Below, piece by piece: positions 63,163 through 64,000 of a stretch of 64,000 nt of DNA. Below the pieces are notes generated by a model. It had not been told where the DNA came from. It worked only from the letters and a program-made list of their open reading frames with translations, and ran no database searches. This DNA comes from Chryseobacterium shigense. Its GTDB lineage: Bacteria > Bacteroidota > Bacteroidia > Flavobacteriales > Weeksellaceae. Position numbers and translations under genes: made by a program. The DNA lies in NCBI RefSeq assembly GCF_900156575.1, contig NZ_FTNY01000001.1, forward strand, positions 930,001 to 994,000. Direction: 5' to 3'. Numbering within the stretch: position 1 is the stretch's first letter; each line of letters opens with the position of its first letter.

Positions 63163-64000
63163 TCAATCCCCAATTGCGTTCTTCAATTTCCATTTCGGAT
63201 ATTCTTTGTCAATGAGTTTCTGTGGACTGTCGCCAAACCAGCTGTAGCCGTTTCTTCTTTCTTCTGAGACGTCGTTATAATTATATTTTACACTTCCGTC
63301 ACGGTCGCCAAAAAGGGGTTTATTGGTATGGATATCGTAGAATCTTGCCCAGATCACAGAGTTTTTATCTTCGGCTAAAACTCTTACTGTTTTACCATTT
63401 TGTTTAGCAACATTATAACTGTAGCCTTCAATTTTATTGTCTTTAAACCATTCTATAGCTGCATTAACAGACTTCTGGATTTCGGGAGTTGCAGGTTGTA
63501 CCATTAAAAACCTGATGATTGCCACAGATTCTCCGGTTGCGAGAGAAATAGGTTCAAAAGCTCTGGCTTTGTCGGGCTGCAAAGTAATTTCATTGTATTG
63601 ATCTGCCCAGATGGACGGACTTCCTTTTTGCAAAACCTGAGTTTTTAAGATACATTGAATGCCTTTTTGAAGGGCGGTTTTTGATTTTTCTTTGAGTTTT
63701 GAATCCACAACATCAAAATCAGTTTTCCCTTCTGCCACATTGTAAAGCACCGTCAAAGCATTGATCATGGCGTTGTCATTGTAAGTGACCTGCTTTCTGT
63801 ACAGTCCCGTATTCGGGTAGTATTGAGGAAAACCTCCATTGTCATACTGCATTAAAAGAAGGTAATGGATTCCTTTTTCTGCAGATTTCAGGTATTCGCG
63901 ATTTTTTGTGGCTGCATAGGCTTTTATTAGTATATTAATTTCTCTGGACGTGGCATTGTTATCAATGGTTGCGTGATCATCCCCGGTTGTCTTTATTTTT
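63163..64000 (-). CDS. Pectate lyase (PL10), 5' end outside window
   Basis: The minus strand is open from the stop at 63163 to the window edge, about 279 codons, with no start needed inside. The translated edge reads DDHATIDNNATSREINILIKAYAATKN, then GIHYLLLMQYDNGGFPQYYP, then ITYNDNAMINALTVLYNVAE-like text (VTYNDNAMINALTVLYNVAE). These match the PL10/PelA catalytic domain, an (alpha/alpha)3 toroid that cuts polygalacturonate in a Ca2+-dependent way. An in-frame ATG at 63852 lies inside this conserved domain and is not the true start. The gene converges on the PL1 gene and shows that the locus continues to the right. Confidence 0.9.
   Translation of the reverse strand, partial: KIKTTGDDHATIDNNATSREINILIKAYAATKNREYLKSAEKGIHYLLLMQYDNGGFPQYYPNTGLYRKQVTYNDNAMINALTVLYNVAEGKTDFDVVDSKLKEKSKTALQKGIQCILKTQVLQKGSPSIWADQYNEITLQPDKARAFEPISLATGESVAIIRFLMVQPATPEIQKSVNAAIEWFKDNKIEGYSYNVAKQNGKTVRVLAEDKNSVIWARFYDIHTNKPLFGDRDGSVKYNYNDVSEERRNGYSWFGDSPQKLIDKEYPKWKLKNAIGD

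Overview
The window looks like a chromosomal piece from a flavobacterium (Bacteroidota), most likely Chryseobacterium or a close relative. The reasons are C-terminal type IX secretion (T9SS) sorting domains, a SusC/SusD pair, TonB receptor plus DUF4249 lipoprotein, lipoproteins with acidic residues after the lipid-bearing Cys, A-rich start contexts with few Shine-Dalgarno sites, and pathway genes that resemble Bacteroidota versions. No rRNA, tRNA, CRISPR array, transposase or integrase was seen. The genus is an inference; the phylum is well supported.

Layout. Positions 1-5095 (minus strand) hold an RND efflux pump (inner-membrane permease cut by the window edge, periplasmic adaptor) and an AraC-type regulator. 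Positions 5185-9220 hold a phosphoesterase, a DHA2-type drug exporter divergent from an Lrp/AsnC regulator, and a trans-aconitate methyltransferase. Positions 9275-18435 are rich in secreted proteins: two related exported proteins, a T9SS cargo with repeat and coiled-coil parts, a DUF6252-like lipoprotein and a 1039-residue T9SS cargo with a lipase-like core. Positions 18560-22745 hold a two-gene DUF262 (ParB-like/GmrSD-like) cassette, the best candidate for a defence system. Positions 22958-30958 hold a siderophore-interacting reductase, an AraC regulator, a delta-60-repeat T9SS protein, a LysE exporter and a TonB receptor/DUF4249 pair. Positions 31017-31823 are three near-identical tandem copies of a ~275 bp non-coding unit.

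From 31891 to the right edge lies a pectin-use locus. A LacI-type regulator is followed by a minus-strand block (kduI, kduD, uxaC, kdgK, kdgA, exuT-like transporter, uxaB, uxaA) for galacturonate and unsaturated uronate catabolism. A divergent plus-strand block starts with susC/susD and continues with pectin methylesterase, pectate lyase PL1, a DUF4861 protein, GH105, GH43, CE12 acetylesterase, GH28 polygalacturonase, an alpha/beta esterase, a second methylesterase, a second CE12, a KdgF-like cupin and a second PL1 lyase. A PL10 lyase runs in from the right edge on the minus strand. Together the genes can in principle strip methyl and acetyl esters, cut homogalacturonan outside and inside the cell, import oligomers, and convert both saturated and 4,5-unsaturated galacturonate to 2-keto-3-deoxygluconate, then to pyruvate and glyceraldehyde-3-phosphate.

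Three related sites with the core CGATTG (near kduI, susC and the lipoprotein PL1) are candidate operators for the LacI-type regulator. The one before susC is a perfect 12-base palindrome and sits inside a larger 11-bp inverted repeat. The main open questions are that regulon, the function of the DUF4861 protein, the DUF262 pair and the 275 bp repeat array.
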